From Solea solea (Eukaryota > Chordata > Actinopteri > Pleuronectiformes > Soleidae): a stretch of 64,000 nucleotides of DNA. The notes under the pieces were generated by a model. The model did not search any database, was not told the origin of the DNA, and saw only the letters and a program-made list of their open reading frames with translations. Positions 22,944-35,345 of the stretch are shown one piece after another. The stretch is taken from positions 18,487,772 through 18,551,771 of the forward strand of contig NC_081145.1 of NCBI RefSeq assembly GCF_958295425.1. Reading direction: 5' to 3'. Numbering within the stretch: the first letter of the stretch is position 1; every line of letters starts with the position of its first letter. The position numbers and the translations under genes are program-made.

Positions 22944-24808
22944 TTTAATCTAATACTTTACCCAGATGTAAAGTTCAAGGTAATGATAAATTAAATATTA
23001 TATATGGTGTTTTTTTTAGTGAAGTGTTTTCTAAATAGAAACACATCTCCAGTTTTAAAGTTCAGTTGCAATCACTTAAGAACAAATGTTAATAAATGTG
23101 GTTGCTCCTAAGAGTAATTAAGCAGACATACTGAATGAAATAGAGACAACCAGGATCATTTCAGCTTCCCATTTGTTTGACTGTTGGCAGCCTTAATGTG
23201 CAATTCAAGAGAGTAATCCAATAGCATTTGTTGCAGTAACAACCTCAGACAAATTGCCCTTTATGTTTTATATAATTTGTCCACAAGCTATTGTTGTACC
23301 AGATTAAATGCAGATCCTGGAAAACATTAATAGAAGGAGAAATTGCTTGTATGAATCATCCAGTTTATCCTCATTTTACCTGCTTTAGGTTTGTCCAGAA
23401 GACTTACCTGAATGTCAGGAGAGCTGCCCCAATACTAGCATGGTGCACTGCTGTAATAGCCTTTTTTTGTTTATAAAAACAAAAGATTAGTTGACGCCGG
23501 AACAAATCTTTTCTCATTTCTGTTCCAGAGAGACTGTGTTTAATGCTCAACAGTAAAGATAAACCTTTCTCCAGGACATATTTTATCTTTTTAATCCTGG
23601 GACTCATTAGTATTCTGCTGTATCTGTTATTATTTTACCAGCTCTAATTTAAAATGACTTTTGTCATAGAAATGAGCTCAGTGGGCATGCACTCTGATAA
23701 TTTACAGAGCGAAAATAACAAAATAAAAAACAACTTGGCAGAGGAGCATTTTAAACAAACAGGCCCAACAAATGGTGCTTATTTATTCATAGATGTACCT
23801 TCATCTCCATATAAATGTGTGTGGCCTCTTAGAGTTTTGTTTGTTGTTTAGATCCACTCAAAGATCTAATTTCTTCGCAGTATTTCTTCTCCCGGAGAAA
23901 GCATCATTTCAACTTGTTAGATATTCTTTTATCGTCTCAATATCTGATTTCTCAAGCTGCTGTCTAAAATAGAGGCGCTTTTGTGAGGAGTTTCACAACA
24001 CTGACTCACAGCTGTCATTATAATTCCACTTACTGTTGCTGTGTCGCTTCTCAGCAGCCACTGTCTGACACAAAGGTAAAATAGACCACTTTTCTGGCAG
24101 ACTGTTTTTCTCCATAAAATGGTATTTGAGCAATGAATAACCCAATGAATTATAATTTGCATATGAAGTTACTGCACCCAGTGGCACGGTGGGCTTCATT
24201 TTGGTGTAAGATGCCAAAAAAGGAACAGATTGTGTCATTTTTTGAAAGTTAAAGGATTTGTCAACTATTCATGCAAATATCACACTGAATAATGACCATT
24301 TGTTTTCTATGTAATGTAGCATTTGTTGATTGGTGAAATTGCTATGACAGCTGCACACAAACTGAACAGACAGGCGATGTTTACCCTCGTGACTCGTTAC
24401 AATAAAGACCAAAGTGACTCATCATTAGTAATCATTATTGTTTTTTCCAGTGATAATGTCACTTGTATGTTGGTCACTTAGTGTTTCATTACAACCCACT
24501 TAAAGATTAATGTCCACCCAGCAAGATATTCATAACCCAGTACAGCAAATTGTTTCAAATTGAATCATTTTTGCAGTATGTTTTTATTTAAACTATGGAT
24601 CAAATTGTCTGTGATTATACCAGATACCTGCTGTTTGGAAGCAGGTGATGAAGTGTTTGTTATTCTGAGGTCGATACTAATCTTCAATAATCAGTGGTCT
24701 TACCCAAGTGATGACAAGGATCAGAATTTTAAATGTAAGGTCAGCCAGTTGTGTCATTTTAATATCCACTGAATAACTGGGCTGCTGTTTGTCTCTGATT
24801 TCCTGCAG
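22944..24808. other. mgat4c upstream region, non-coding
   Basis: No coding exon seen. The block 23930-24200 (AATATCTGATTTCTCAAGCT, CAGCTGTCATTATAATTCC and following) resembles conserved non-coding sequence. mgat4c genes usually have remote untranslated 5' exons, so part of this may be intron. Confidence 0.35.
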
Positions 24809-24822
24809 CGAGAGGAGTGATC

Positions 24823-26505
24823 ATGAGGCTGATATGGAAGTCCATGGACAAGATGAGGTGTTTCAGGAAACGATCCATGTTCCCATTCCTCGGCTTCTTC
24901 GTCACCTTTCTGCTCTTCTTTAACCTGTACATGGATGGTGGATATGTTCTGGTAGGTTTCTCATTGTGACATTTATTAAATATGATGATGCTCAAGTGCT
25001 TTGTCTTTTTTGTTCAGCTCAGCGTGCACTTGTTTTTAAGTCATTTCCCTGTCATTTTAGGAGGCTGAAAAAAGACAACTGGGGGAGACACTGATGCATC
25101 CTGCAAATTCTGAAAGATATGTCCACACATTTAGAGACTTATCCAATTTCTCTGGGACCATCAATGTGACATATCGATATCTTGCAGGGATTCCTCTGAC
25201 ACGCAAAAGTAGGTATTTCTACCAAAAATGATACCACTTTGATGTTTGAACGTGTCAAATGAAACACAACAAGAAGTATTTTAGGATTTAGTATAGTAAA
25301 GTATAGTAAAGTGACTCAAGTATTTTGTGTTCACAGAGTATCTGACCATTGGTCTGTCATCTGTCAAGAGGAAAAAGGGAAATTATCTTCTAGAAACCAT
25401 CAAATCCATATTTGATCAGTCCAGTTATGAGGAACTTAAAGAGATTGTGGTCGTGGTCCACCTTGCAGACTTTGACCTGGTCTGGTGTGAGAACCTGGTG
25501 CAGGAAATCACCAGGAAATTTGCTCACCACATCATTGCCGGACGCCTCCTGGTGATCCAGGCTCTAGAGGAGTATTATCCATCTCTTGATGGGTTAAAAA
25601 GGAACTACAATGACCCAGAGGACAGGGTTCGTTTCCGCTCTAAGCAGAATGTTGACTACGCTTTCCTCCTCAACTTCTGCACAAACCTCTCTCACTTCTA
25701 CATGATGTTAGAGGATGATGTGCGCTGCTCCAGGAACTTCCTGACAGCGCTGAAGAAGGTGATCACCTCCAGAGAGGGCTCCTATTGGGTGATGCTGGAG
25801 TTTTCCAAGCTGGGCTACATCGGCAAGCTGTATCACTCCAGAGACCTTCCACGTCTGGCTCATTTCCTGCTCATGTTCTACCAGGAAATGCCCTGTGACT
25901 GGCTCCTCATCCATTTCAGAGGGCTGCTCGCTCAGAAGGATGTGATCCGCTTCAAGCCCTCACTTTTCCAGCACATGGGTTACTACTCTTCCTACAAAGG
26001 AGCAGAGAACAAACTGAAGGATGACGACTTTGAGGAAGACTCCATAGACATTCCTGACAACCCCCCTGCCAGCCTTTACACAAACATAAATGTTTTTGAA
26101 AACTATGATGCCACAAAGGCTTACAGTAGTATAGCTGATGAATATTTCTGGGGGAAACCCCCCTGCACTGGAGATTTCTTTATCATTATCTTCAGTAAAC
26201 CAACTAAAATCAGCAGAATTAAAATTGTCACAGGTACAGACGATCGGCAGAATGACATTCTTCATCACGGAGCTCTGGAGGTGGGCCAGAGATCTGTGGA
26301 AACTAAGCATGGAAGGCAGTGTACATCCTACATAACATTAGGGGAGTTTAAAGGTGGAAACATTGAGGTTAACAACGTGGACCATAAGATTGGCTTTGAC
26401 ATTGAGTGTGTTCGAATAGTAGTTACTGCCAATCAGAAAGAATGGCTCATCATCAGAACTATCAGTTTATGGACCACACAGGCAGTAAGCCAATTAAAGA
26501 AGTAA
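24823..26505 (+). CDS. mgat4c: MGAT4 family member C, GlcNAc-transferase-like (481 residues)
   Basis: Three coding exons (24823-24951, 25061-25208, 25337-26505) join in phases 0 and 1. The first follows a splice acceptor ending at 24808, so untranslated exons lie upstream. The product is a type II Golgi membrane protein: short basic cytosolic tail, membrane anchor at about residues 18-37, a stem with NFS and NVT sequons, then the family catalytic region ([40 protein letters not shown], a MLEDDV acidic motif near residues 218-220, [20 protein letters not shown]) and a C-terminal domain. Family members add beta-1,4-linked GlcNAc to the alpha-1,3 mannose arm of N-glycans; activity of the C member on standard substrates is weak or disputed. 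Length and sequence closely match vertebrate MGAT4C (human 478). An ATTAAA lies near 26742. Confidence 0.95.
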
Positions 26506-26974
26506 CAGAGAACATTTGTAATTTGTAATTTAAAAAAAATGTACAGTTTTATTAATGAATGCAGCAACTTCAAGTTCTATTTGTACTGCTGTGATTCACC
26601 AAATTCAAAACAATCCATATTTTCTTGGGTTGTTCATTGATCTTCTCTATATGTTTTCAATGGAATGTATCAAAATGACCAGAATGTACAGTGTAAAGTC
26701 TTTATATACAGTAAGTATGCTTGTTTTCAGAAAATCTGGATATTAAAATTGTTCATACCTGGCTTGTAGCATTTCTCCTTTTTTCTAAGCATTTAAAGGA
26801 AAATGCCGCAGGATTAAAGCTATAAACCACAAATCATCATTCATAAATGTCTCTTGACAGTGGCAGATTTTTCAGGACTTGTTCAGCACCCACACATTCA
26901 TGTATGCAGCCAGGCTCAGTTAATGGATAGCAGCCTTTCATACTGTTTCTAAATTTAAAATTGAATGACGTGGA
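26506..26974 (+). other. mgat4c 3' untranslated region and short spacer
   Basis: AT-rich, with an ATTAAA polyadenylation signal at about 26742-26747, roughly 240 bp after the stop. The sequence up to the SINE has no other feature. Confidence 0.5.
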
Positions 26975-27353
26975 CTCGGGGCCACACGGTGGGTGTAGTG
27001 GTAAGCACTCTTGCAGCGAGAAGACCCGGGCTCGAGCCCCGGTTGGAACAAGGGCCTTTCTGCATGGAGTTTGCATGTTCTCCCCGTGTGTGCGTGGGTT
27101 TTCTCCAGGTTCTCTGGCTTCCTCCCACAGTCCAAAAACATGCAATGTGGGGATTAGGTGAATTGGACACCCTAAATTGACCATAGGTGTGAGAGTGAGA
27201 GTGAATGGTTGTTTGTCTCTATGTGTGTGGCCCTGCGACGGACTGGCGAACTGTCCAGGGTGTACCCCGCCTATCGCCGGATGTAGCTGAGATTGGCACA
27301 GCAGCCCCCCCCCCCCCGCAACCCTCTGGTAGAGAATAAAGCGATAGATGATG
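26975..27353 (+). mobile_element. Full-length-looking tRNA-like SINE, copy 3
   Basis: Begins GGGGCCACACGGTGGGTGTAG (21 bp, 26979-26999) with an A-box-like GTAGTGGTAAGC and a B-box-like GGGCTCGAGCCCCGGTTGG. The body contains TTTGCATGTTCTCCCCGTGT, TCCTCCCACAGTCCAAAAAC, GATTAGGTGAATTGGACACC, GGTTGTTTGTCTCTATGTGT and CTGTCCAGGGTGTACCCCGC, then a C run and AATAAAGCGATAGATGATGA. It is the best copy in the window and serves as reference for the others. It lies about 0.5 kb downstream of the mgat4c stop. Confidence 0.88.
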
Positions 27354-27834
27354 ACGTGGACTCAGTTCTGCACAAGACAGCTGCTTTCACTTCTATTATC
27401 TTTTTGTGTCTGTCATTGGTGAAGACTGAGGTAAAACTGTGAGAGCAAGTGTCAATAAAAACACTTGCTGTGTTTTTTTTCCTTCTACAAATCAACAATG
27501 AAATTCCAACGTGCCACAGATTCCTTAAGGAGAAGAGGTAAGTGAAATAGCACTGAAAATCTGCTGCTCCTCATTATCCTATAAGACTTAGAGGTTTAAA
27601 TATTATAGACAGGGATTTGGCTTCATCTTTGGTTGGTATTATTTGCTGCCACCTGCTGGTTGATATACATTTCTGCACATAGATAACAAAAACAAGAGTT
27701 CATCTGTTATGACTTGTATAAGATAAAATGTGTTCGAGTGTTCGACTACAAGTGTAGCAAGATGTAAAATAATTAAATTTAAATTATTACTTTAGTGGAA
27801 TTGTGCCCCTCTAAACAGCGAATTCCGTTACATT

Positions 27835-27959
27835 TTCCGCAATCTGTGAAAATGACGTGACCGCGACGTCATCAACCTGCGACCGTGTGGCGTCAACACA
27901 AACAGAAACTAATAGCAGAGCTAGTAAAGTGAAGTGCTGTAACTGATGTTGACACTTCG
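27835..27959 (+). promoter_or_regulatory. rnf141 promoter and untranslated first exon
   Basis: A CpG-containing TATA-less block carries a TGACGTGA-type site (about 27854) and a GACGTCA core (about 27866), both ATF/CREB-like. A strong donor follows (CTTCG|GTAAGAAG at 27959/27960). The matching acceptor is at 29390 (TGCTCTGCAG), opening the exon that holds the rnf141 ATG. The transcription start is not visible, so the exon 5' end is only bracketed. Confidence 0.55.
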
Positions 27960-29396
27960 GTAAGAAGCTTATCTCTTTCCTTCTCTTTCATTGCTCCATG
28001 TCATCGTCTCAGTTGTCTTTCCTATCGTGTCGGTCGGTGTCTATTTACACCCAGTGGCTTATTTAGTCGTGAATTAATTGCTAATGAACGGTTCTGCTGG
28101 TTAGCAGACTGCTGTCGCTGTGAGTTAGTAATGGCAGAGAAGTCGTGTTTGACTTGAAGTTCAGTTAGAGCAGGGACGTGGTTTAATAAAAGGCGGTTTG
28201 AAACTCGAGTTGACGAAAGCCACAGACACCGGAATTCGCGGTTATTCGCTGCAGTTACTTCCCTGCTACAGCATTAGCTTCCCGGTAAAGCTCGTTATAA
28301 TTGTTATTGGACTAATTTAGTTCATGTGCAGGTCCTGTGAGTTAAATAATGCTCGTGAGGAGGCTATGGTAACAAAGCGAGCTATTCCAAACCCTTTTCT
28401 TGATAGGCCCACATATTTGTTTCGATTATTTGCACTATTATTGAGAACACACCCCCATGTACTAAAAGAAAATAACCCCTTTTTGTTATGTATGTAAGTA
28501 TGTGTATGTGTTATTGCAAAACATATTTAATCATGTAATATCACTGTCACACAAGTGTCTGTGTCTAAGCCACCTTCCTGAGAAAGATCAACATTCTCCC
28601 CTTCCTGATGCTTTGCCACCTCTGTGATACAAGACCAGTTACTTAAATCTAATTTTGAGAATTAACTTGTTGGCCTCAAATTTTTTTCATCTTTATTTTA
28701 AGGCCTCCCTCTATACAGATTAAATACAACACTGTGTCACCATCTTATTGTTAAATAAGGAAAGGAGAAGAAATTATCCTTATTGTCATTTTACCACCCA
28801 AATGGCATGGTCAGTTGGAGGGTTGATCAGAGGCGCTAACGGTGACACACTTTGGTCCTTTATGCCAATGAGACATGATTTGAATGTCACATTCTATCTG
28901 AGTATTGTTGACATCTTATGATTTATCTCTTGTTTTTCAACGTCTTTGGAGACATGTTCATCTTCAAACTGGTCTTAGTGGTCTGGAGTTAGTTAGTTTA
29001 GTAAACTTAAGCGGTTCCACCCCATGTGAATCTGATAGTAAACTTTTGGGTGTGGTAGAACAAGAGACTGACATGACATTATGACTGTGTGCAGCAGAAA
29101 TTATGTGATACAGTCAGGCTCTACTGACAAAGTATTAGCAAAAGTTTCCTAATAAAGTGCTCTTTTAGTGAAAGTAAAAGTGATTTTATGGCCTCTTGGA
29201 ACATTGAGGCTATTCTTCAAGACAAAGCAAGTGAGGTCAACCTAAATCACACATTAGATTTAGATCAATGTAAAAAATAATGAGACAAGAAAATACATTA
29301 AGGCATCTAAAAATGTACATTTTAAAAAACATCTAAGTTATCACAGTCTAATCTGGATTGTTATAACTGACTTTTATGTGTGCTCTGCAGAACTGA

Positions 29397-29492
29397 ATGA
29401 GGTGCGACCTTCTTCTAGTGCTGTTTTGTAAGTGCTGCTGCCGGGATGGGCCAGCAGATCTCAGGTCAGGCGGTGTTGACCCGTCTGCCTGA
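29397..29492 (+). other. Upstream ORF overlapping the rnf141 start
   Basis: The first ATG in the exon (29397) opens a 31-codon frame that runs through the rnf141 ATG (29446) in the +1 frame and ends at TGA about 47 bp inside the gene. If translated it would compete with rnf141 initiation. Its own context (AACTGAATGA) is weak, while the rnf141 ATG lies in a good GCCGGGATGG context, so leaky scanning is likely. Confidence 0.5.
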
Positions 29493-32105
29493 GAAGTTGG
29501 TGAAACACCTCGGACTGGTACGTGACAGTGGCTACCTCACCTACGAGGAGTTTCTGGCTCGAGTGGCCGAACTCAATGATGTGTAAGTCACAGTCTGTTG
29601 AGGTTACATTATGCAACTGTTCAGGGACACAAAATGTCCTGTAAAGAAATAATTGATGTTCAGTCATGTAAACATACATGTTTATGCAGTGCAAAGACAG
29701 TGTAATGAATATGCTTGCTTTATTAACAATGTATTTGATGAACGGCAGAGAGGTCTGAAAAGATCAGCGTTTGACACCTCAATACATAAAAGTTTAGACT
29801 GTTCCTCTTAAGAGCTAAACTCCAGAGCTGCAGCATCACTCATTAATGCAGGATTTAACCCATTTTCAATTCACAGCATTCATGAAGTACCTCCTTTGCC
29901 AGTTTATTTTGGAGCACTTGCTCTCAGCAACAGTAACAAGTGAGCTGGTCTCAGTTTTTTAAATAAAAATCTCATTAATATGAAGTAAAACTGAAGAAAA
30001 AAAATAAATCCACTCACATGTCCTTTAATTATATTGACTTTTTTTATATATATATTTGTTTATTGACATTTTCAACACAGTATCATATCTTATAATGTTG
30101 TGCTTTTCTTTTTTTTTAACAATGCAAAGTGTACTTCTCCCAAAGTGAACTTCTCCCACCCCCCTCCCCCGAAGAAACAAAACAAAACAAAAAAAATTAA
30201 AATAAAACTCACAGGATGCTGCTTGAAAAAGGGAAAGGGAAAAAATGGAATGCCACTGGTGTGACAGTCACAGTTTTGTCTTCTCAAAATGGTCTATAAA
30301 GGGTTGCCGTATCGCCTGAAATTTGTTTACATTCCCTCTAAATGAGAATTTAACCTTTTCCAATTGTAAAAGATTCATCACTTCTTTCAGTAATGTTGGA
30401 TGGGCTGGTGGGGATTGTATTGACTTTTTGTCACACCATCAGGTACAGTGGCTTCAGGAAGCTCTCTTCTCTTTTGTGCACTTAGTTGTGTTGTAGGTAT
30501 AACTTTGAATAAAAAGAAACATTTTTGATTTCTCACTTAATCAGTGTGATTTATAGATATCGTACAAAGTACGAAGTGTAGAAAAGGTCAAGCAAAAGGA
30601 TGAAGGGCCACTGTTGAGCCCAGATCTGACTCATTCTGCTACATACTGGGTCCTCATTACAAACCCTAAAACACAGTTTTAGGGTTTGCTTCCAGCATAG
30701 CCAGGATTGTATTTAAAATTTTAGATTCTACCTTCACTCTCTTCTGCTGGATGTCTCTCAGTACGGCCAAGCTGGCTGCTGGACAGCAGAAGCACCTGCT
30801 GTTTGAGGTGCAGCCAGGATCCGATGCTTCAGCCTTGTGGAAGGTGGCTGTCAGGATCGTCTGTACCAAGGTGAAACCAAAATGCCCTTTTGCTCACACA
30901 TCGCATGCCAACCCGAGCATCTGTTTGCACCATATCATTTTGTGACAGTAAAAGAGAGAGGCTGATAATGTAGATGATGAATGATTCCTAGTGTGTGTTC
31001 GGTGCTAATGAAGAAAAATGACATCTATAGATCAAACTCTCTTGTGTCTAATGGTGGATAAAATCGAGATTGTATTTTATGAATAACAGTCCCTCTTTGT
31101 CTTCTTAAGACAATATGGCAAGTCAGAGACCAGTCATAATAATAGCAGTGTAGGATTGTCAGTGAATGGGTATAAACACAGTAAATTGCAACAGTGAATC
31201 ATAATTAACCTGGTTGCCTTTTCCCCTACCAGATTAACAAGGAGAACGCAATGGTGGAAGCATCTCGCATCATGAACCTGTACCAGTTCACCCAGCTGTA
31301 CCGTGACATCACCAGTCAGGCTGCTGAGGTGCTGTCTGTAGAAGGCGCCACTGAGGGCCCTTCTGCCCAACTCCCCTCAACAGACTCCTGCCAGGCCAGT
31401 ATGTGGATGGGCAGGTAAGTTCCCATGACTCGAATGTTACCCAAGTCCACTTCATGGGCCCTTTGCCCTAACAACAGCCATTTTGTCATGTTTTAGCAGG
31501 AAAGGGTAAGTGTTTCTGATCACACTGTTCACGTGAGTCAAGACCGTGTGATAGTAAACTAGTGTGATGGAAGCTGAGGAAGCTTAAGGGAATTCATTAC
31601 ATTCTTTACACCTGTGATTTTCCTCCTGTGACCTGTCAAAATGGTTGCAGTGCAAAGGTTTATGTTTTCATTACTGCTAAGGATTGGGGCCTGGGAAGAA
31701 CTGATTACATTTTGGTGTGAAGGCGTTTCTTTGTTTCCTCACAGAGTGAAGCAGCTGACAGATGAGGAGGAGTGCTGTATCTGCATGGACGGGAAGGCTG
31801 ATCTTATTCTGCCCTGTGCACACAGCTTCTGTCAGAAGTGCATTGATAAATGGTAAGAAGACAGAAAACGTTGAGGTCGATTCAAACATTGGTCTTGGAA
31901 ATAATTATAGTTTTGTCACGGAACGTTTCTTTATGTTCTTTTCTGTTCCTGCAGGAGTGGCCAGAGCCGAAACTGTCCGATATGTCGCCTGCAAGTCACT
32001 GCCGCCAATGAATCATGGGTAATGCCAGATTTCCCCACAGAGGACGACATAGCGGGCTATATCCTCAACTTGGCTGATGAGGCAGGGCATCCACACATAC
32101 CTTAA
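29446..32105 (+). CDS. rnf141: RING finger protein 141 (228 residues)
   Basis: Five coding exons (29446-29582, 30762-30870, 31233-31414, 31745-31852, 31955-32105) join cleanly. The start MGQQIS is an N-myristoylation-type N terminus. A conserved N-terminal region follows ([60 protein letters not shown]). The C3HC4 RING is at about residues 153-189 ([20 protein letters not shown] ... CPICRL), then [15 protein letters not shown]. Length and sequence match vertebrate RNF141/ZNF230 (human 230), a RING E3 ubiquitin ligase candidate linked to spermatogenesis. It is the first gene of the rnf141-ampd3-adm block shared with human 11p15. Confidence 0.97.
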
Positions 32106-33862
32106 CATACAGCACACTGAGCCATTTACATATTTGATGAGTGAAATGGGATCTGTTCCAAGTAGACTGTGTAACACACAATTTGATTTTTCACTTCGCT
32201 TTTTTTCTTCCTAAAAAGCTATTTCTTGTTTCTAGTGACAGTTTTGAAACATGAAACCAGTAATGCTTTATTTTACAGGTCGCATCTTTTCAAGCGGAGT
32301 TATTCAAAAACCTCTCTTTAGGGTTGGAGTTATGTGGGAGTTGAGCTCCCATGAAAGCAGTAAATCGGTAGGAGGCATCGAAGAAGTCAGTTTAATCATA
32401 AATAATGCAGTTTTCATTCTGACGAGTATTTTTTTTTATTATTTAAACTAGACAAATGTGTCTTCTGTGAATGGCAGTGACAATTACTGCTGTTAATCAC
32501 CAAGTAACTGAGGCTACTAGGGTCATACAAGGTACTTAATAAGTGTCGGATTCACTACCAACCCGCACAAAAAATGGCCTTTGCTGTTAATGATAGTGAA
32601 CGAGAAACTCTAAAACTCTAAAAATATGAGGAAAAGTAAACTATTACCTGGAACACATGGGCTTGTAAAATAAAGGTTTAGCATAAAACTCTGTCTCTTT
32701 AGCCCTAAAAAAAAAAAATCCCAGGATGCTTTTTGTAACATATGTATTGTAGATGTGGTGATTTATGGGAACTGTGTGTGATAATACAGTGAGTTGTCTG
32801 AAGTAAAACCTCTGTGTTTGTATTAAGCTATACTTATTCACAGTCTCTTAATTTAACACACAATAACCAAAAGTACAACTTTTACAGTACTTTTAACTGA
32901 CATGGCAAAGTTAAGGGTTAAGACCAACCAGGTACTTTAAAATATGAAACCTGATCTGTTGCCTTTCATATTAATATGAATGGGACAGAAGATGTGAATC
33001 AATATCAGCACTTGTGCTCGTAGTGGACTGACAAAGATAACTCCGAGATGCACATTTTACCCATAAAACAGCAAATGTTTATATTTTGATTTTCTTCAGA
33101 TGCATCAGTTAGTGATATTTAAAGATGGGATCTTCTGTACAAATGACTATTTTTTTTTTTTTTTTTTTTAAATCCTCCTAATATAAAGCAAATAACCACA
33201 TTTGTCAAGAAATCTAAGACAGCTAACCCACCTTGTTTTTTCTTTTTAATATCCGGTCAAACCCCACATGCCATGTGAATTTTGTTATGAGTGAACTGTC
33301 AGTCTGATCCACTTCTGACCTGATGTTGTATCAGGTCAGAATTATATCTATTATATGGATAATGTTTGGTGTATAGGACTTATTAGTTTTATATCACGTA
33401 GCTTGCTGTGGTTTCCTTTTTTTTATTGTTGGAAATAACCACTATTTGTCATCTATGCTGTGTGTTTTCTCTTCATCCAAATATGGTAGACGTACTGTAG
33501 TTCATACACATTCTCGTCTTTGCTGTGCTTTCTCATTTATGAGGATCGGCAGCTTTTCACTAACTGCTGACCTGTCGGAAATCACATATGCAGAACTTTA
33601 AGCCACAGAAATGGTTTTATTTTAAGGAAGTATTTCTGTGCACATATCTTGATCAAATAAATCACAGGAGGCACTTTTGTTTTAAGTGGACATGGTTGTG
33701 ATTTATATCAAGTATTTCAAGAAATGCAAATATATATATTTTAACCATATTTTAATTGAACATTTCTGTCTAAAATGCTTTATTAAAGATATATGTAGAT
33801 ATATAAATTGTTAATTATGTATATTATGTCTTTCCCAGCATTAATCTGCTTGTCTCTTTGCA

Positions 33863-33908
<46 letters not shown>

Positions 33909-34555
33909 CACCACAACTTCAAACATTAAGGACTGATTTTGTTTTTTTTCTGGAATAGGAGGAAGTAGATAAATTGTGCCATGGGAAACTGAGCAACCTT
34001 GGCTGAGGCCTGTGATCCGAGTGCTTTCTCTTGCGTTTGTTGTACATCGTACAACTGTGTATGTACAGTGATTACATTTAAAGCTTTTTTTTGTCTGTTT
34101 GAAACATTTATTGAAGAGTGATGCAGTAGACTTTTACTCTTGTTAAGACCATTAAAGTGATTTCCTTTTGTACCAAAAGTCATTTTTGGTTGTTGATGCT
34201 GATAATTTGCACTTTAAAAACTCACTGTAGCTTTCTTGGTGTTTGTGCACCACAAAAACTGTCAAGAAAGAAAATGTCATCTTACAATTAAATCCAAAAA
34301 TGTTATAGTACAACTACAGCTAAAAATAGAACAAAACACATGTGATCCTGTTACTGTACATTCAATTAATGAATTAATGTAACAAATGTGCCCTGGAACT
34401 GCTGTGTAATGTCATGTTGAAACCTTAAGGTGGAAGCATTTTCGTCATATTTCCTGATATGATGAGTCTGAAAGCATTCACTTTGCATAAATGAATGGAA
34501 GGTATTTGAATTTATTCCTACTGTATTATCTTAAATAAAGAATGATTTACTATTT
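32106..34555 (+). other. rnf141 3' untranslated region (probable extent)
   Basis: Long AT-rich non-coding stretch after the stop with several polyadenylation candidates: AATAAA near 33657, ATTAAA near 34150 and AATAAA at 34534-34539. A (GT)n run lies at 33864-33906. No open frame of interest. The true end is not known. Confidence 0.45.
33864..33906. repeat. (GT)n microsatellite
   Basis: GT dinucleotide run of about 42 bp within the probable rnf141 3' UTR. Confidence 0.93.
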
Positions 34556-35149
34556 GCACTGGTAAGACTGTTTGGATGTTAACACCACTCTGCCTCCTTC
34601 AGTGTCGTATGAATTTATTCTTAGTCATATATTTGACCATATAAAAGCTTTTTATCCATGGCTGTGCTGTTGTGATGAGTAGATGATAAAATTAGGACCT
34701 GCATCATTTACATTTCTGATCGAGTGGAATTTATTTAAATTGAAAACCAGACACGATGTTTTAGTTAGTTAAACCGCTGAGTCATCTTCCCTTCCCTCAA
34801 CAATCCTTATATTATGAATTTGTTTAATACTTGTAATGCAACTTAATGCACTTTATGTTTTCAAGATTGTCATTTGTTTTGATTCATACTGCTATGTTTG
34901 TGTGTCTTATCTTAAAAAGAAGACACTTCTCGATATGAAATAACAATTTCTGTATACCATTTACTTTTATCTCTGTTTTATCTCTATTATCATCTCTATT
35001 TCTCAACCTGTATATCATACTTTCATTCCTTCACACAGCGCTCATCAGTTTGTTGTAAATAGATTTGTCTAACCAGTTAAATGGCAAATATTCTTTAAAA
35101 ATCTAATTTAACCAATTCATTGGAGTCACTGCTAATCCAGCACCTGCTC

Positions 35150-35345
35150 TTCAGTGACGTCATCACGGTGTGATTGGGGCGTGGTCAGTCTCAGTAATCA
35201 AGTGGCTAATTGCAACTGAGTGCAGCAGGTGCGTCAGTTGTGTTTTAGGCCGAAGGCAGAAAACAAACTATATATATATATATATACGCCAAGGACAAGT
35301 CTACTGGACAGTGGTCTGGATACAAATCTGGATATTACTGGTAAG
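35150..35345 (+). promoter_or_regulatory. Orphan promoter-like block with palindromic CRE, TATA run and splice donor
   Basis: TGACGTCA, a full CREB palindrome, is at 35155-35162, followed by a GGGGCGTGGTC GC-box-like stretch and a (TA)n run at 35269-35286. About 55 bp further is a near-consensus donor, TTACTG|GTAAGTATAG, at 35340/35341. Together this is what a CRE/TATA promoter with a short non-coding first exon looks like. It lies between the convergent 3' ends of rnf141 and ampd3, where no known gene starts. No downstream exon was found. Confidence 0.35.

Noticed and set aside
25960..26310. 116-codon minus-strand frame over mgat4c
   Set aside because: Antisense shadow of a strongly conserved coding exon.
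26837..27184. 115-codon minus-strand frame and other long frames at 26.8-27.2 kb
   Set aside because: They are translations of the SINE, which gives the same stereotyped peptides (for example SPCVRGFSPG) at every copy.
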